Shown here piece after piece: positions 19,435 to 29,653 of a stretch of 64,000 bases of DNA; the stretch's first letter is position 1, and each line of letters starts with the position of its first letter. The stretch is taken from NCBI GenBank assembly GCA_011525805.1, contig WYBR01000033.1:62001-126000 (forward strand). Direction: 5' to 3'. A program made the position numbers and the translations under genes. Below the pieces are notes generated by a model. That model was given only the letters and a program-made list of their open reading frames with translations, did no database searches and had not been told where the DNA came from. The stretch is from Vicinamibacteraceae bacterium (GTDB taxonomy: Bacteria; Planctomycetota; Phycisphaerae; Phycisphaerales; UBA5793).

Positions 19435-20319
19435 ATGACGTATCAGCACCAGCCGCGCAACCCGGGCTTTCTCGACCTGCCGCCGGAGATGCGCGATCCC
19501 CGATCCTCGCGCTTCGCGGTGCTCCCCGTGCCCTACGACGAGACGAGCAGCTGGCAGAAGGGCGCGGACAAGGGGCCGGCGGCCATCATCGACGCCTCCG
19601 CGACCGTCGAGTGGTACGACATTCAGACCAACTCCGAGCCCTGCCGCCGCGGCATCACGACGCTGCCGCCCGTCGACTGGAAGGGTCCGCCCGAGCAACT
19701 CGCCGATCGCGTGGCAGCGACCGTCGATGCGATATTCGATCGCGAGCAGATCCCCGTCCTGCTCGGCGGCGAGCACAGCATCTCCATCGGCGCCATCCGC
19801 GCCGCGGCCAAACGCATCGCCAACCTCACCGTCCTCCAGATCGACGCGCACGGCGACACGCGCGAGGAGTACGAAGGCTCATCGCACAACCACGCGTGCG
19901 TGATGGCCCGCGCGCGGCAGTGGTGCCCCATCGTCCAGGTCGGCCTCCGCGCCATCGAGGCCGGCGAGGCGGAGACGATGGAACGCGACCGCGTTTTCTT
20001 CGCCCACGAGATCGTGCAGAACCCGGAGGCGTCGTGGATGGACCGCGTCGTCGATCTGCTGACGGACGAAGTCTACATCACCATTGATCTCGACGCGTTC
20101 GATCCGAGCCTGATTCCCGCGACGGGCACGCCCGAGCCTGGCGGCCTGTCGTGGAGCGACGTCGATCGGCTGCTGGAGAAGGTGACGGCGAAGCGGCGCG
20201 TCGCGGCCTTCGACGTGGTCGAACTGCTCCCGATGCCCGGCCACCACGCCAGCGCCTTCACCGCCGCCAAACTCGTCTACCGCCTCATCGCCCTGATCGT
20301 CGCCCGCGAGCCGACGTAA
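19435..20319 (+). CDS. speB: Agmatinase-family ureohydrolase
   Basis: 294 residues. Metal-binding motifs are present: GGEHS near 109, DAHGD with a following NHA (residues about 136-155) and TIDLDAFDPS near 222 with GTPEPGG. The fold and length fit agmatinase, which splits agmatine to putrescine and urea with two Mn ions. Position directly after speA supports this role. Other ureohydrolases (guanidinobutyrase, arginase) have similar motifs, but YEGSSHNHACVM resembles the agmatinase DEYEG..xHACVM form. Confidence 0.9.
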   Translation: MTYQHQPRNPGFLDLPPEMRDPRSSRFAVLPVPYDETSSWQKGADKGPAAIIDASATVEWYDIQTNSEPCRRGITTLPPVDWKGPPEQLADRVAATVDAIFDREQIPVLLGGEHSISIGAIRAAAKRIANLTVLQIDAHGDTREEYEGSSHNHACVMARARQWCPIVQVGLRAIEAGEAETMERDRVFFAHEIVQNPEASWMDRVVDLLTDEVYITIDLDAFDPSLIPATGTPEPGGLSWSDVDRLLEKVTAKRRVAAFDVVELLPMPGHHASAFTAAKLVYRLIALIVAREPT

Positions 20320-20334
20320 GCGATCGACCGCCGA

Positions 20335-21348
20335 TCAGAGGCGCATCGCGATGCTCGCACCGTCGACGGCGCTCCGGCGCGCCGCATCGAAGATCTCGAC
20401 CGTGCGCAACGACTGCCTCGCCGTGACGTGAAGCGGCTTGCCGTCGCGCACGGCCTCGAGGAAGTTGCGGTGCAGGTCGGCGGCGCGCGGGGCGGCACGC
20501 GAGCGGCGCTCGACGCCCTCGATGTTGCGCGCGATGAGCGACTTCCAGTCGCCCACGAGCGAACCGCGCTCTCCGACGACCAGCCACTTGTGCCGGGGCC
20601 CGATGGGGCAGATGTCGCTCTTGCCGACGAGCGCGGCGGCGCCGTTGCCGAAGCGCAGGTCGATCATGAAGTGATCATCCGCGTCGCCGTGGCGCACGCG
20701 GCGCACCTCGGCGTTGACGCTGACGACCGGCCCGGCCGCGTGCATCAACGTGAGCACCTGGTCGAGCAGGTGCGGTCCCCAGTCGAGCATGGAGCCGCCG
20801 CCGAGGGCTGCCGTCACCCGCCAGGACTGGTTGAACTCGGCGGCGCCGAAGCGCGTGGCCGGCTCGAACTCAAACAGCCGGTTCTCCACGCGCAGCACCT
20901 GCCCGATGAAGCCGCTCTCGACGATTGTCTTCACGCGCAGAAAGTCCGCATCCCAGCGGCGGTTGTGAAAGACGCTGCACAGCACGCCCACCCGCTCGCA
21001 CGCCTCACAGATTCGCCGCGCCTCCGCGGCCGTCGTGGCCAGGGGCTTTTCGATCAGCAGGTGAATGCCGCGCGCGATGAGCGGCTCGACGGCGCTCCAG
21101 CGCACGCTGCTGTGCGGGGCGACGAGGGCGGCGTTTAGGCTGCAGGCGGCGAACTCGCTGAGGTCGGCGGTGGTCCGCGGCACGCCGAGCGCTTGCGCCG
21201 CTTCGCGCCGCGCGGGCGTCACGTCGAGGACGGCCGCGACCTCCCATCCCGCCGCGCGCAGGCCGGGGAGGTGGCACAATTCCGCCATGCGGCCGAAGCC
21301 GACGATGCCGATCTTCATCGCCCGCCGGTGGGCGCTGGTGCTGTTCAT
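20335..21348 (-). CDS. Gfo/Idh/MocA-family NAD(P)-dependent oxidoreductase
   Basis: 337 residues. The Rossmann domain starts at residue 11 (MKIGIVGFGRMAELCHLPGL); the family EKP motif is LLIEKPLATTAAEA. The C-terminal alpha/beta domain has GGGSMLDWGPHLLDQVLTLM with the catalytic-like Asp and His. Substrates in this family are mostly sugars or inositols, and this one cannot be specified. The start may be the ATG at 21348 or at 21318. It follows an exported-protein gene by 30 bases on the same strand and faces the polyamine genes convergently, with 15 bases between stops. Confidence 0.87.
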   Translation of the reverse strand: MNSTSAHRRAMKIGIVGFGRMAELCHLPGLRAAGWEVAAVLDVTPARREAAQALGVPRTTADLSEFAACSLNAALVAPHSSVRWSAVEPLIARGIHLLIEKPLATTAAEARRICEACERVGVLCSVFHNRRWDADFLRVKTIVESGFIGQVLRVENRLFEFEPATRFGAAEFNQSWRVTAALGGGSMLDWGPHLLDQVLTLMHAAGPVVSVNAEVRRVRHGDADDHFMIDLRFGNGAAALVGKSDICPIGPRHKWLVVGERGSLVGDWKSLIARNIEGVERRSRAAPRAADLHRNFLEAVRDGKPLHVTARQSLRTVEIFDAARRSAVDGASIAMRL

Positions 21349-21378
21349 TGAATCGCCCCCGGGTCCGGCGCCAAGCGT

Positions 21379-22287
21379 TCAGGGTTCGTGCCGGTTGAGA
21401 TACGCCGTCCACCTCGCCACGTCGGCGCTGCGGACGGCAAACGTGCTGTAGCGCACGTCGGCGGGCGCATCGGCGTAGAAGACCACGTCGCGCACGATCC
21501 GCGTCTCCGGACCGCGCAACTGCTCGACGTGGCGGATCAGGCCCCAGCGCTGCTCGAGGCCGAGCGTCTCGTCGGTCATGCGGGCCCGAAGCAGCGCCGA
21601 GATGCGCGACTTGACGCCCCGCGTGCTCGACGCGGCGCGGATGCGGTCTTCGAGGTCGCGCAGCAGGACGCCCAGGCGCCTCAGCCCCGTCTCGGGCATC
21701 GCCTCCGCGACGGCTTCTCGGAACTTGAGCGCCGGCTGGTTGAGCAACTCGACCTGGCTCGCCTCGAAGCGCAGCGCATCCCACCGCCGTTCAAGTTCGG
21801 CGCGGATCTCGGCGCTGCGGCCGGCCGGAAGCGCGAGCGACTCGAACTGCTCGTGAACGATCGGATCAGCAGCCGGGTCCGGCGCCAGCCGCGGGAGGTT
21901 GCGGAGGAGGCGCTGGTAGAGCGCGGCGTCCATGCCGGCAAGGTCGGGCCGGAAACTGAGCAGTTGCCAGCGAATGTAGGCGTCGACGGCGGCATCCTCG
22001 CGATCCTGCACGGCGGCGACGGCCTCGACGATATCCGCCGGCCGCACGACGTAGGCGTAGGTGCGGGCGAAGTCGGATTGCTGGCGCGGGAGATTGCCGG
22101 TGGCGCGGAAGGCGCGACCTTCGGCGCGCAGGCGCTCGACGGCAATGCGCACCGCCGCCTCGGGCGCGATGAGGACCGGCCCCGAGGGCGGCCGCGCCGG
22201 CGAGGGCGCCTGGGCGAAAAGCGATCGCGAGGCGCCCAACGCCGCCGAAGCCGCGATTCCCAGGATGATCAGCCGCGCCCGGCTCAT
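21379..22287 (-). CDS. Exported helical protein of unknown function
   Basis: 302 residues. Signal peptide MSRARLIILGIAASAALGA with likely cleavage near LFAQA. The mature protein is predominantly helical and rich in Arg, Glu and Ala, for example TYAYVVRPADIVEAVAAVQD and RRLGVLLRDLEDRIRAASST; no known domain is recognised. The ATG at 22287 has GGGAG six bases upstream. It is the first gene of a probable two-gene operon with the Gfo/Idh/MocA oxidoreductase, divergent from pyrB. Confidence 0.7.
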   Translation of the reverse strand: MSRARLIILGIAASAALGASRSLFAQAPSPARPPSGPVLIAPEAAVRIAVERLRAEGRAFRATGNLPRQQSDFARTYAYVVRPADIVEAVAAVQDREDAAVDAYIRWQLLSFRPDLAGMDAALYQRLLRNLPRLAPDPAADPIVHEQFESLALPAGRSAEIRAELERRWDALRFEASQVELLNQPALKFREAVAEAMPETGLRRLGVLLRDLEDRIRAASSTRGVKSRISALLRARMTDETLGLEQRWGLIRHVEQLRGPETRIVRDVVFYADAPADVRYSTFAVRSADVARWTAYLNRHEP

Positions 22288-22381
22288 CTGAATCTCCCGA
22301 CTCCCGGCGATCGATCCGGGACATGGTACGGGGTCTGCGCCCGGCGGCAAGGGGCGGGGCCCTCCGCCCGGGGCTTGTTGC

Positions 22382-22387
22382 TACACT
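22382..22387 (+). promoter_or_regulatory. -10-like hexamer of pyrB, leaderless spacing
   Basis: TACACT lies seven bases before the pyrB ATG, with no Shine-Dalgarno between. No -35 is evident. Confidence 0.3.
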
Positions 22388-22394
22388 TTCGGGC

Positions 22395-23351
22395 ATGAAC
22401 CAGGCGCCCGCGCCCGCCGCCGCCGCACCCAGGCCGTGGACCCGACGGCACCTGCTGTCGCTTGAGGGCGTCTGTGCCGCTGAGATGCAGCGGGTCTTCG
22501 CCGAGGCGGAGCGCTGCCTGCCGCTGGTGATGGCTCCGGGGCGCAAGTTCGACGACCTCGCCGGCCACTGCGTCGCCAACATCTTCTTCGAGGATTCGAC
22601 GCGCACGCGCAACAGTTTCACCCGCGCCGCCCAACTCCTCTCCGCCGACGTGATCCAGGTGAGCGGGGAAGGCTCGAGCACGAGCAAGGGCGAGACGGAG
22701 ATCGACACGGCGCGGAACATCGAGGCGATGGGCGTTGATGCGCTCGTGGTGCGCCACTCCAGCGCCGGCGTGCCGCGCAACATCGCCGACCACGTGCGCT
22801 GCGGCGTGGTCAACGCCGGCGACGGGCGGCACGAGCACCCCACGCAGGGGTTGCTGGACATCTTCACCCTGCAGCGCCACTTCGGACCCGACCTCGCCGG
22901 CCGCCGCATCGCCATCGTCGGCGACATCATCAACTCGCGCGTCGTGCGCTCCAACATCTTCGGTCTGCGGACGCTCGGCGCGCAGGTGATCGTGGCCGGC
23001 CCGCCGGCGCTGGCGCCGGCGTCGCTGGGAGCGCTGGGCGTCGAGGTGTCGCACGACCTCGACGCGGTCCTGCCGCTCGTCGACGTGGTGATGATGCTGC
23101 GGGTGCAGTTCGAGCGCCTCGCGGGTCAGTCGATCGCCTCGACGCACGAGTACCGCGACGGCTACGCGCTCACGGAGCGGCGGACGCGGCTCCTGCCCGA
23201 GCACGCCGTCGTCATGCATCCCGGCCCGATCAACCGCGGCCTGGAACTCGACAGCGAAGTGGCCGACGGCCCGCGCTCGGTCATCCTCCGCCAGGTGACG
23301 CACGGCGTGGCCATCCGCATGGCCGTCCTCAAACTCATCATCGCCGGGTGA
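22395..23351 (+). CDS. pyrB: Aspartate carbamoyltransferase catalytic chain
   Basis: 318 residues. The carbamoyl-phosphate motif F-x-D-STRTR occurs as FFEDSTRTRNSF, and HPTQGLLD marks the aspartate domain. The flexible loop SGEGSSTSKGET carries the conserved Ser and Lys, and VMHPGPINRG is also typical. It makes carbamoyl aspartate, the first committed step of pyrimidine synthesis. No pyrI or pyrC adjoins it, so the gene stands alone. The 15 residues before the conserved start are Ala/Pro-rich. Very secure. Confidence 0.97.
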   Translation: MNQAPAPAAAAPRPWTRRHLLSLEGVCAAEMQRVFAEAERCLPLVMAPGRKFDDLAGHCVANIFFEDSTRTRNSFTRAAQLLSADVIQVSGEGSSTSKGETEIDTARNIEAMGVDALVVRHSSAGVPRNIADHVRCGVVNAGDGRHEHPTQGLLDIFTLQRHFGPDLAGRRIAIVGDIINSRVVRSNIFGLRTLGAQVIVAGPPALAPASLGALGVEVSHDLDAVLPLVDVVMMLRVQFERLAGQSIASTHEYRDGYALTERRTRLLPEHAVVMHPGPINRGLELDSEVADGPRSVILRQVTHGVAIRMAVLKLIIAG

Positions 23352-23395
23352 TGGTTCCGCGCTGATGGTCTCTCTCCCCGGCGCGCGCCGAAGAC

Positions 23396-23543
23396 TCACC
23401 ACAGAGGACACGAAGGCACGAAAGAGGCGCGAAGGCGGCAATCAGCCCGGTGCGCCGGCGCCGATCAAAGTGCGGACTTGCTTTGACTGAGCTACTGAGT
23501 TTGCCTTGTGCCCGCTTCGTGACTTCGTGCCCTTTGTGGTGAA
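23396..23543. repeat. Inverted-repeat element between pyrB and mfd
   Basis: Imperfect terminal inverted repeats of about 27 bp (23396-23424 and 23515-23543, three mismatches), beginning TCACCACAGAGG on the left, enclose about 90 bases without coding potential. The composition and the CACGAAG repeats inside each arm suggest a small non-autonomous mobile element or long hairpin. It lies between convergent genes and could act as a bidirectional transcription barrier. Confidence 0.65.
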
Positions 23544-23561
23544 TGCGGGTCGGCCGTAGCC

Positions 23562-26500
23562 CTATCCCGCCATCACCGGCCCGGCGGAGAGCGACTCGAG
23601 TCGCTTCTTGAGGACGCTCAGCAGCGTGGCCGGCTCGCGCGCGGCGGGGGTGGGGCGGTAGTAGACCTGCGCCTCATCGCCGCCGGCGCCGCTCACGAGG
23701 CGCACCGTCCCCGGCGCGCCTTCCATCGCGTCGAAGATGCGCTGCGCGTCGCGCGCCTTGAAGATGAGGTCGCGCTCGTGCCGCACGAGCGAGCGCACGC
23801 CGCCGATCGCGGCGAGGATGCGCACTTCGGTGAGGTGCAGGAGCGTTTCCGTCGTTGCGGGCAGCGAGCCATACGCGTCGATGAGGTCGTTGCGCACCTT
23901 CGCAAGTTCGGCGAGGCTTCGCGCTTGGCTGATACGGCGGTACGCCTCCATCCGCCGCAGGTCGGCGGAGATGAAGGAGCGCGGAATGGCCGCGTCGATG
24001 TCGAGTTCGATCTCCGTCTCGACGGGGCGCAGGTCGGGCTCGTGCTTCAGGTCCTTCACCGCCGATTCGAGGAGGTGGCAATACATCTCGTAGCCGACCG
24101 CGGCAATGTGGCCGGACTGCTCGGCGCCGAGGAGGTTGCCGGCCCCGCGGATTTCGAGATCGCGCATGGCGATCTTGAACCCCGCGCCGAGCATCGAGAA
24201 CTCCTCGATGGCGCGAAGACGGCGCGCCGCGACCGACGTCACCGCCTTATCGCGCGGCAGGAGCAGGTAGCAGTACGCCCGGTGCTTCGACCGGCCGACG
24301 CGCCCGCGCAACTGGTGCAGGTCGGCCAGGCCGAAGGTCGTCGCCTCATTGATGAACATCGTGTTGGCGCTGGGGATGTCAATGCCTGACTCGATGATCG
24401 TCGTGCTGACGAGGATGTCCGCCTCGTGGCGGATGAAGCGGATCATCACCTCTTCGAGTTCGCGGTCGGGCATCTGGCCGTGGCCGATGATGACGCGGGC
24501 GCCGGGGGCCATCTTCTGCACCTGGTCGGCGACGCTCTGGATGTTGTGGACGCGGTTGTGGACGAAGAAGACCTGCCCCTCGCGGGCCAGCTCGCGGGCG
24601 ATCGCCTGGGCGAGGCGCTTCTCGTTCCACGGAATGACCTCCGTGACCACCGCCCGCCGGTCCGTCGGGGCGGTCGTGAGCGATGAGATGTCGCGCAGGC
24701 CGAGCATCGACATGTGCAGCGTGCGCGGGATGGGCGTGGCGCTGAGCGTCAGCACGTCGGCGGTGAGGCGGAACTGAAGCAGCCGCTGTTTGTGCTCGAC
24801 GCCGAAGCGCTGCTCCTCGTCGACGACGACCAGGCCGAGGTCGGCGAACTTCACGTCCTTGCTCAGCAGCCGGTGCGTGCCGATGATGACATCCACTCGC
24901 CCCTCGCGCAGATCGCGGAGGATCGCCCGCGACCGCTGCCCCGACTGAAAACGCGAGATGACTTCGACGCGGAAGGGGTAATCGGCGAAGCGCTGACGGA
25001 AAGTGCGGTAATGCTGCTCGGCGAGCACCGTCGTCGGCACGAGGACGGCCACCTGCTTGCCGTACTCCGCCGCCTTGAACGCCGCGCGGATCGCCAGTTC
25101 CGTCTTGCCGAAGCCCACGTCGCCGCACAGCAGCCGGTCCATCGGGCGGTCGCCGTGCATGTCCTTCTTGATCTCGCTCAGTGACGCCAACTGGTCGGGC
25201 GTCTCTTCATAAGGGAACTCCGCTTCGAACTGCTTCTGCCAGGCCGTGTCGTTGGGGTAGCGGATGCCCGGCACATGCTGGCGTGCCGCCTGGATGCGGA
25301 GCATCTCGGCGGCCAGGTCGCGCACCGCGGCGCTGACCTGCTCCTTCTGCCGCGACCACTTGAGGCCGCCCATGTGCGAGAGGGGCGGCTTGCCCTCAAA
25401 CCCGCCGACGTACTTCTGCACGAGGTCGATGCGCGTCAGCGGCACGTGCAGCCGCGTGCCGCCTGCGAACTCGAGCGTGAGGTACTCGCGCTCCGGCGCT
25501 TTGTCGTTTCGCCGGCCGTCGGTGCGATCGATGCGCAGCATGGCGAGTTCAACGAACTTCGCGATCCCGTGATCGCGGTGCACCACGTAGTCGCCCGGCG
25601 CGATCTCGAGGAAGGCGTCCATCGCCCGGCCGGCGCGGAGGCGCTTCGAGCCTCGCCGCACGTGGTAGCGGTGCAGCAACTCGTGGTAGGGCACGAGCGC
25701 CAGCCGCCGTCGCTCCTCCCCCGCCCAGATGAAGCCGCGATGCAGGTAGGAGACGACCGATTCGATCTCGCCGACGCCGTCGGGCGCGGCGTCGGCCAGG
25801 AGTTCACGGAAGCGCTGCCGCTCTCCTTCGCTGATGCAGAAGACGATGATGCGCGCCTCACCGCGGCTCATCTCGACGAGTTCGCGCACCGCCTCCTTCG
25901 CCTCGTCCGCGAAAGGCGGGAGCGATTCCACCGGCAGGTCGATCGTCGCGTCGGGGTCGGTCGCGCCGAGGCCGTGCGCATCGATCTGCACATAGGTGAA
26001 GCGGCGCAGGTCGGCAAGGACCGCCGGAGGGCCGAAGACCGCGCCTCCGGAGGTCGCCCGCTCGTAATAGCCGCGCCCCTGCTCGGTCACTTCCATGAGT
26101 TCGTGCAGCACGACGACGGAATCCTCGGGCAGGTATTTCGACAGCAGTGTGCCGCCTTCGTCGCTCAGCAGCGCCTTGACGGTCGCGCCGACGATCTGCA
26201 CCTCATCAAGGCGACGATCACTGGCGAGCGTGTCGGGGTCGATCTCGCTGATGCGCTCGATCTCATCGCCGAAGAAGTCCAGGCGCACGGGGGGCGTGTC
26301 GTCGCCGCGGCCGGCGGGGGAGATGTCCACCAGCCCGCCGCGCACGGAGAACTGACCCGGCCCGTCGAGGGCCGCGACGCGCTGGTAGCCTGCCTCTTCG
26401 AGCCACGCCAGCAGGTTTCCCACCGGCTGCGTCTGTCCGGCGCGGAGACTGAGGCACAGCGACCCGAGGCGCTCGGCCGTCGGCACGGCCTGCATGAGCG

Positions 26501-27026
26501 AGTGAATCGGCGCGACGATGACCGGCGGCGGCGCGCCGTCGATGAGCAGGCGCACGATTTCGAGCCGCTGGCCGAGCAGTTCGGGGTTGACGCCTGTCTC
26601 GCCGGGCAGGACTTCGAGTGCTGGAAAGAGCCGGGCGGCCACGCCGAGAGCCGCGAGTTCATCAACCGCTTCGTCGGCGTCGTCGATGTGGGCGGTGATG
26701 AGGAGGATCGGTAGATCTTGCTCCCTCCCCCGGCTCTGCGGGGGAGGGCCGGGGTGGGGGCCTTCCGACAGACTGACAAGGCGCTGCCTATGCCCCGCCC
26801 GCGCTCCGCTGCGCAAAGCCTCCGCGTCGCGGCGAACCGATTGCCGCGTGATCGCGGCGACGACCGCGCTGACCGTCGAAGCGTTCCCGCCGGGAATGCG
26901 GACATACGTCTCGCGACCGCTCGCGAGGCGGGCCGCGAGTTGGCGCATCGTCTCATGCTGTGAGAGATCGCGTAACCAGTCCATTTTCTCTTGGTCGAGT
27001 CCGAGGTGGTCCAGTGGCGCGGGCAT
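23562..27026 (-). CDS. mfd: Transcription-repair coupling factor
   Basis: 1,154 residues. A UvrB-like N-terminal module comes first, then the RNA polymerase-interacting domain ([16 protein letters not shown]), then a RecG-like DEAD translocase with Walker [19 protein letters not shown] and [13 protein letters not shown]. The C-terminal TRCF domain has [13 protein letters not shown]. Mfd removes stalled RNA polymerase and recruits UvrA. Start at ATG 27026; a TTG ten codons upstream is possible. Residues about 62-103 (26718-26843) are Arg/Pro/Ser-rich, interrupt the first UvrB-like strand, and match a repeat found elsewhere in the window, so a repeat appears to have been inserted in frame. Confidence 0.96.
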   Translation of the reverse strand: MPAPLDHLGLDQEKMDWLRDLSQHETMRQLAARLASGRETYVRIPGGNASTVSAVVAAITRQSVRRDAEALRSGARAGHRQRLVSLSEGPHPGPPPQSRGREQDLPILLITAHIDDADEAVDELAALGVAARLFPALEVLPGETGVNPELLGQRLEIVRLLIDGAPPPVIVAPIHSLMQAVPTAERLGSLCLSLRAGQTQPVGNLLAWLEEAGYQRVAALDGPGQFSVRGGLVDISPAGRGDDTPPVRLDFFGDEIERISEIDPDTLASDRRLDEVQIVGATVKALLSDEGGTLLSKYLPEDSVVVLHELMEVTEQGRGYYERATSGGAVFGPPAVLADLRRFTYVQIDAHGLGATDPDATIDLPVESLPPFADEAKEAVRELVEMSRGEARIIVFCISEGERQRFRELLADAAPDGVGEIESVVSYLHRGFIWAGEERRRLALVPYHELLHRYHVRRGSKRLRAGRAMDAFLEIAPGDYVVHRDHGIAKFVELAMLRIDRTDGRRNDKAPEREYLTLEFAGGTRLHVPLTRIDLVQKYVGGFEGKPPLSHMGGLKWSRQKEQVSAAVRDLAAEMLRIQAARQHVPGIRYPNDTAWQKQFEAEFPYEETPDQLASLSEIKKDMHGDRPMDRLLCGDVGFGKTELAIRAAFKAAEYGKQVAVLVPTTVLAEQHYRTFRQRFADYPFRVEVISRFQSGQRSRAILRDLREGRVDVIIGTHRLLSKDVKFADLGLVVVDEEQRFGVEHKQRLLQFRLTADVLTLSATPIPRTLHMSMLGLRDISSLTTAPTDRRAVVTEVIPWNEKRLAQAIARELAREGQVFFVHNRVHNIQSVADQVQKMAPGARVIIGHGQMPDRELEEVMIRFIRHEADILVSTTIIESGIDIPSANTMFINEATTFGLADLHQLRGRVGRSKHRAYCYLLLPRDKAVTSVAARRLRAIEEFSMLGAGFKIAMRDLEIRGAGNLLGAEQSGHIAAVGYEMYCHLLESAVKDLKHEPDLRPVETEIELDIDAAIPRSFISADLRRMEAYRRISQARSLAELAKVRNDLIDAYGSLPATTETLLHLTEVRILAAIGGVRSLVRHERDLIFKARDAQRIFDAMEGAPGTVRLVSGAGGDEAQVYYRPTPAAREPATLLSVLKKRLESLSAGPVMAG
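26718..26843. repeat. Dispersed repeat inserted in frame in mfd
   Basis: Two parts. 26725-26750 is a hairpin with stem CCCTCCCC/GGGGAGGG around a loop containing GGCTCTG. 26800-26837 matches 29931-29968 in inverted orientation at 36 of 38 positions. Together they add about 42 residues to Mfd without breaking the frame. Confidence 0.65.
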
Positions 27027-27328
27027 CCCGGCGGTGAGATTGCAGCCAGCGCGCAAGCCCGCGCTGCGAACCCCGGACCATCCGGGGCCGCTGACGCATC
27101 TTCACTCCGGCCGATTCTATCGGCCACCTCAGCCGCGGTGACGCCGCGGATTGTGGCACAAGGACTGACCCGGGCTTCTGTCAGGCTTTCAGGGAATAAT
27201 GACCCCGGATTCGGGTGTTGCAGTTGCATTGATGAACCACTGTGGTTCGCCCGGATCAGATGGTGCGGTTCGCACATCGCGAGCACAGTGATCGCATCGG
27301 AGTCGGCACAACGGAAAGAGAGGTTGGA
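27027..27328. other. 302-base divergent intergenic region mfd / Kelch gene
   Basis: Promoters for both genes are expected here, but no convincing -35/-10 pair, terminator or small gene was recognised. An AGAGG lies five bases before the Kelch-gene ATG. Confidence 0.4.
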
Positions 27329-29461
27329 ATGTACGCCGCAATGAACATGCCTCGTCCGATGGTCGCGCTTCTGATCGCAGTGGCTTCGATCTCGATCGGG
27401 CTTCCTCCATCAGCACGTGGACAGGACTGTGGCGAATGGATGGAAGTGGGGCCAAGCGGCCCGAACGGGAGATACCGTCACGCGGCGGCCTACGACAGTA
27501 CTCGCGGCGTCACGGTCATGTTCGGTGGTGACCTCACCCTCGGTGACACGTGGGAGTACGATGGCCGGGCGTGGAACCTTGCCGCCACCACCGGACCGAC
27601 CGGTCGGTGGGGTCATGCAATGACCTTCGACAGCGCGAGAGGACGAACAGTGCTCTTCGGCGGAATGGACGGCGACCGCCTGCGGGACACGTGGGTGTGG
27701 GATGGCGACGAGTGGGCGAGAATCCCGTTCACCGGCCCGTCGCGACGCCATTCCGCGGCGCTGGCCTATGACAGCGCGCGCGACGTCATCGTCATGTTCG
27801 GGGGCCGGGACTGGGACTCCCCATTCGGCGACACGTGGGAACTCGATCAATCCGGCTGGCGCCGCGTGTCGCAGACCGGTCCGAGTCCGCGCCACAGCCA
27901 CGCGATGACTTACGACTCAGCGCGCGGCGTCGTCGTGCTGTTCGGCGGGCTGGCGAGCAGCCCCATGGGCGATACCTGGGAGTGGAACGGCGTGGAGTGG
28001 CGGTTGGTCGGTGAAGGCGGCCCCGCGCCGCGTGCGGACCATGCACTGGCCTATGACGAGGCTCGCGGCGTAACGGTGCTGCGCGGCGGCTGGGACACTC
28101 TTGACACCTGGGAGTGGAACGGTGAGCAGTGGCGAGAGCGATTCGCCTCCGGACCGTCCGCCCGAGGCGGTCATTCACTCGTCTACGACAGCCGTCGACA
28201 GGTCTGCGTCCTCTTCGGCGGATCTGATGAGGTTTGCCTCCGCGGCGACACTTGGGAGTGGAACGGCTCGCGATGGACTCTGAGGGGAGATGTCGGGCCG
28301 TCCGGCCGCCTTGGCCACAGTATGGCCTATGACTCGGCGCACGATGAGACCCTCATGTTCGGCGGCTGGGATTATGCCTACACCAGAGGAGACCTGTGGG
28401 CCTGGGACGGGCGCACCTGGAGGCTCGCCTCCACCGTTGGCCCCTCGATGCGCACCGAGCACGCCATGGCGTTCGACAGCGCGCGATCCGTTACCGTGCT
28501 CTTTGGAGGGCACCACATCTTCGACGGGGAGTTGCGCGACACATGGGAGTGGGACGGCGAGCGATGGGTGTCCCGCTCTTCCATCGGGCCAAGTCTGCGG
28601 CGGAGTCACGCGATGGCGTATGACGAAGTGCGCGGCGTTACTCTTCTCTTCGGCGGCATGTACCTGCAGAGCGGTTACCAGTATCTCGGAGACACGTGGG
28701 CGTGGAGCGGGTCGGCCTGGACTCGAGTCGCCAGCGATGGTCCATCACCGCGCCACAGCGCGGCCATGGCTTTCGACTCACAGCGGGGCGTTGTTGTGCT
28801 CTACGGCGGAAGCCAGGGATCCGCGACGTACGGGGACACGTGGGAGTGGAACGGGGCCTCGTGGACGCTTGCGGCGACCGATGGACCGCCGCCTCGCTCC
28901 TCCCACGCGATGGTGTATGACCCGGTGCGAGGCGCTTGTGTCATGCACGGCGGAGTGAACGATGGGACTTGGGCGTGGGACGGCGTTGAGTGGACCGTTC
29001 TGGATGAAGATCCGCGGATGGACGTCCGCGGGCACTGGATGGTGTATGACCAGCGCCAGAGTTCGACCCTGCTCTTCGGTGGAATCCGATATGGAAGCGG
29101 AAGCACCGGGTATTCGGACGATCTGTTCCAGTTCCGCTGCCCGCTCGCTCTTTCCGTCACGCCGACGTGCCCCGGCGGCGGACCGGTCCATGTCGAATGG
29201 TCCGGCGCCGTTCCAAACGCCTACGTGGCGTTGATCTTCGCTCGGAACGTCGGTTCATTCGTCATTCCCGATGGAAACATCTGCGCCGGCGCGGTCCTCG
29301 GCCTTGGGGCACAGGAGGTCAAGCTCGTCTATCGCTGGCGGTCCGACGAGAACGGCACGGGGAGAGTTGACCGCAACGCCACCGCACACGGATGCGGCGG
29401 CTACCTTCAACTCATCGATCTCCACAACTGCACCACCAGCAACGTCGTGAGAATGGAATGA
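27329..29461 (+). CDS. Exported Kelch-repeat protein with shared C-terminal domain
   Basis: 710 residues. The signal peptide MVALLIAVASISIGL ends near SARGQ. About twelve Kelch/galactose-oxidase-like repeats of roughly 50 residues follow, each with GPSxRxxHAMxYDSARGxxVLFGG and D-T-W-(E/A)-W, enough for two propellers of six blades. The last 105 residues (PTCPGGGPVHVEW ... HGCGGYLQLIDLHNC ... NVVRME) match the C-terminal module of the FG-GAP proteins at 15519 and 51240. ATG 27329 has AGAGG five bases upstream and starts the signal peptide; in-frame sequence upstream is not kept. Probably secreted or surface-exposed; binding partner unknown. Confidence 0.85.
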   Translation: MYAAMNMPRPMVALLIAVASISIGLPPSARGQDCGEWMEVGPSGPNGRYRHAAAYDSTRGVTVMFGGDLTLGDTWEYDGRAWNLAATTGPTGRWGHAMTFDSARGRTVLFGGMDGDRLRDTWVWDGDEWARIPFTGPSRRHSAALAYDSARDVIVMFGGRDWDSPFGDTWELDQSGWRRVSQTGPSPRHSHAMTYDSARGVVVLFGGLASSPMGDTWEWNGVEWRLVGEGGPAPRADHALAYDEARGVTVLRGGWDTLDTWEWNGEQWRERFASGPSARGGHSLVYDSRRQVCVLFGGSDEVCLRGDTWEWNGSRWTLRGDVGPSGRLGHSMAYDSAHDETLMFGGWDYAYTRGDLWAWDGRTWRLASTVGPSMRTEHAMAFDSARSVTVLFGGHHIFDGELRDTWEWDGERWVSRSSIGPSLRRSHAMAYDEVRGVTLLFGGMYLQSGYQYLGDTWAWSGSAWTRVASDGPSPRHSAAMAFDSQRGVVVLYGGSQGSATYGDTWEWNGASWTLAATDGPPPRSSHAMVYDPVRGACVMHGGVNDGTWAWDGVEWTVLDEDPRMDVRGHWMVYDQRQSSTLLFGGIRYGSGSTGYSDDLFQFRCPLALSVTPTCPGGGPVHVEWSGAVPNAYVALIFARNVGSFVIPDGNICAGAVLGLGAQEVKLVYRWRSDENGTGRVDRNATAHGCGGYLQLIDLHNCTTSNVVRME

Positions 29462-29520
29462 TCGCACGAGGCGCGGTGCCGCCCGCCGCCGACCACCGCC
29501 GACACCCAAGACCCGTGCTG

Positions 29521-29563
29521 ACGCGTGGGGCTCGGTTTGGTGTTGGCGCGTGGGGCACGGTTT
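29521..29563. repeat. Short imperfect tandem repeat
   Basis: Two 18-base copies (29521-29538 and 29546-29563), reading CGCGTGGGGCTCGGTTT and CGCGTGGGGCACGGTTT after their first base, are offset by 25 bases in the gap after the Kelch gene. Confidence 0.5.
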
Positions 29564-29653
29564 CGGGAAGCGGGTGAGGGGTTTCGCCTCGTCCGGCGCG
29601 AATAGGATCGTGAGCCGCGAACCGGGGGAGGAATCCGAAGGCGTGCGTGCGAC

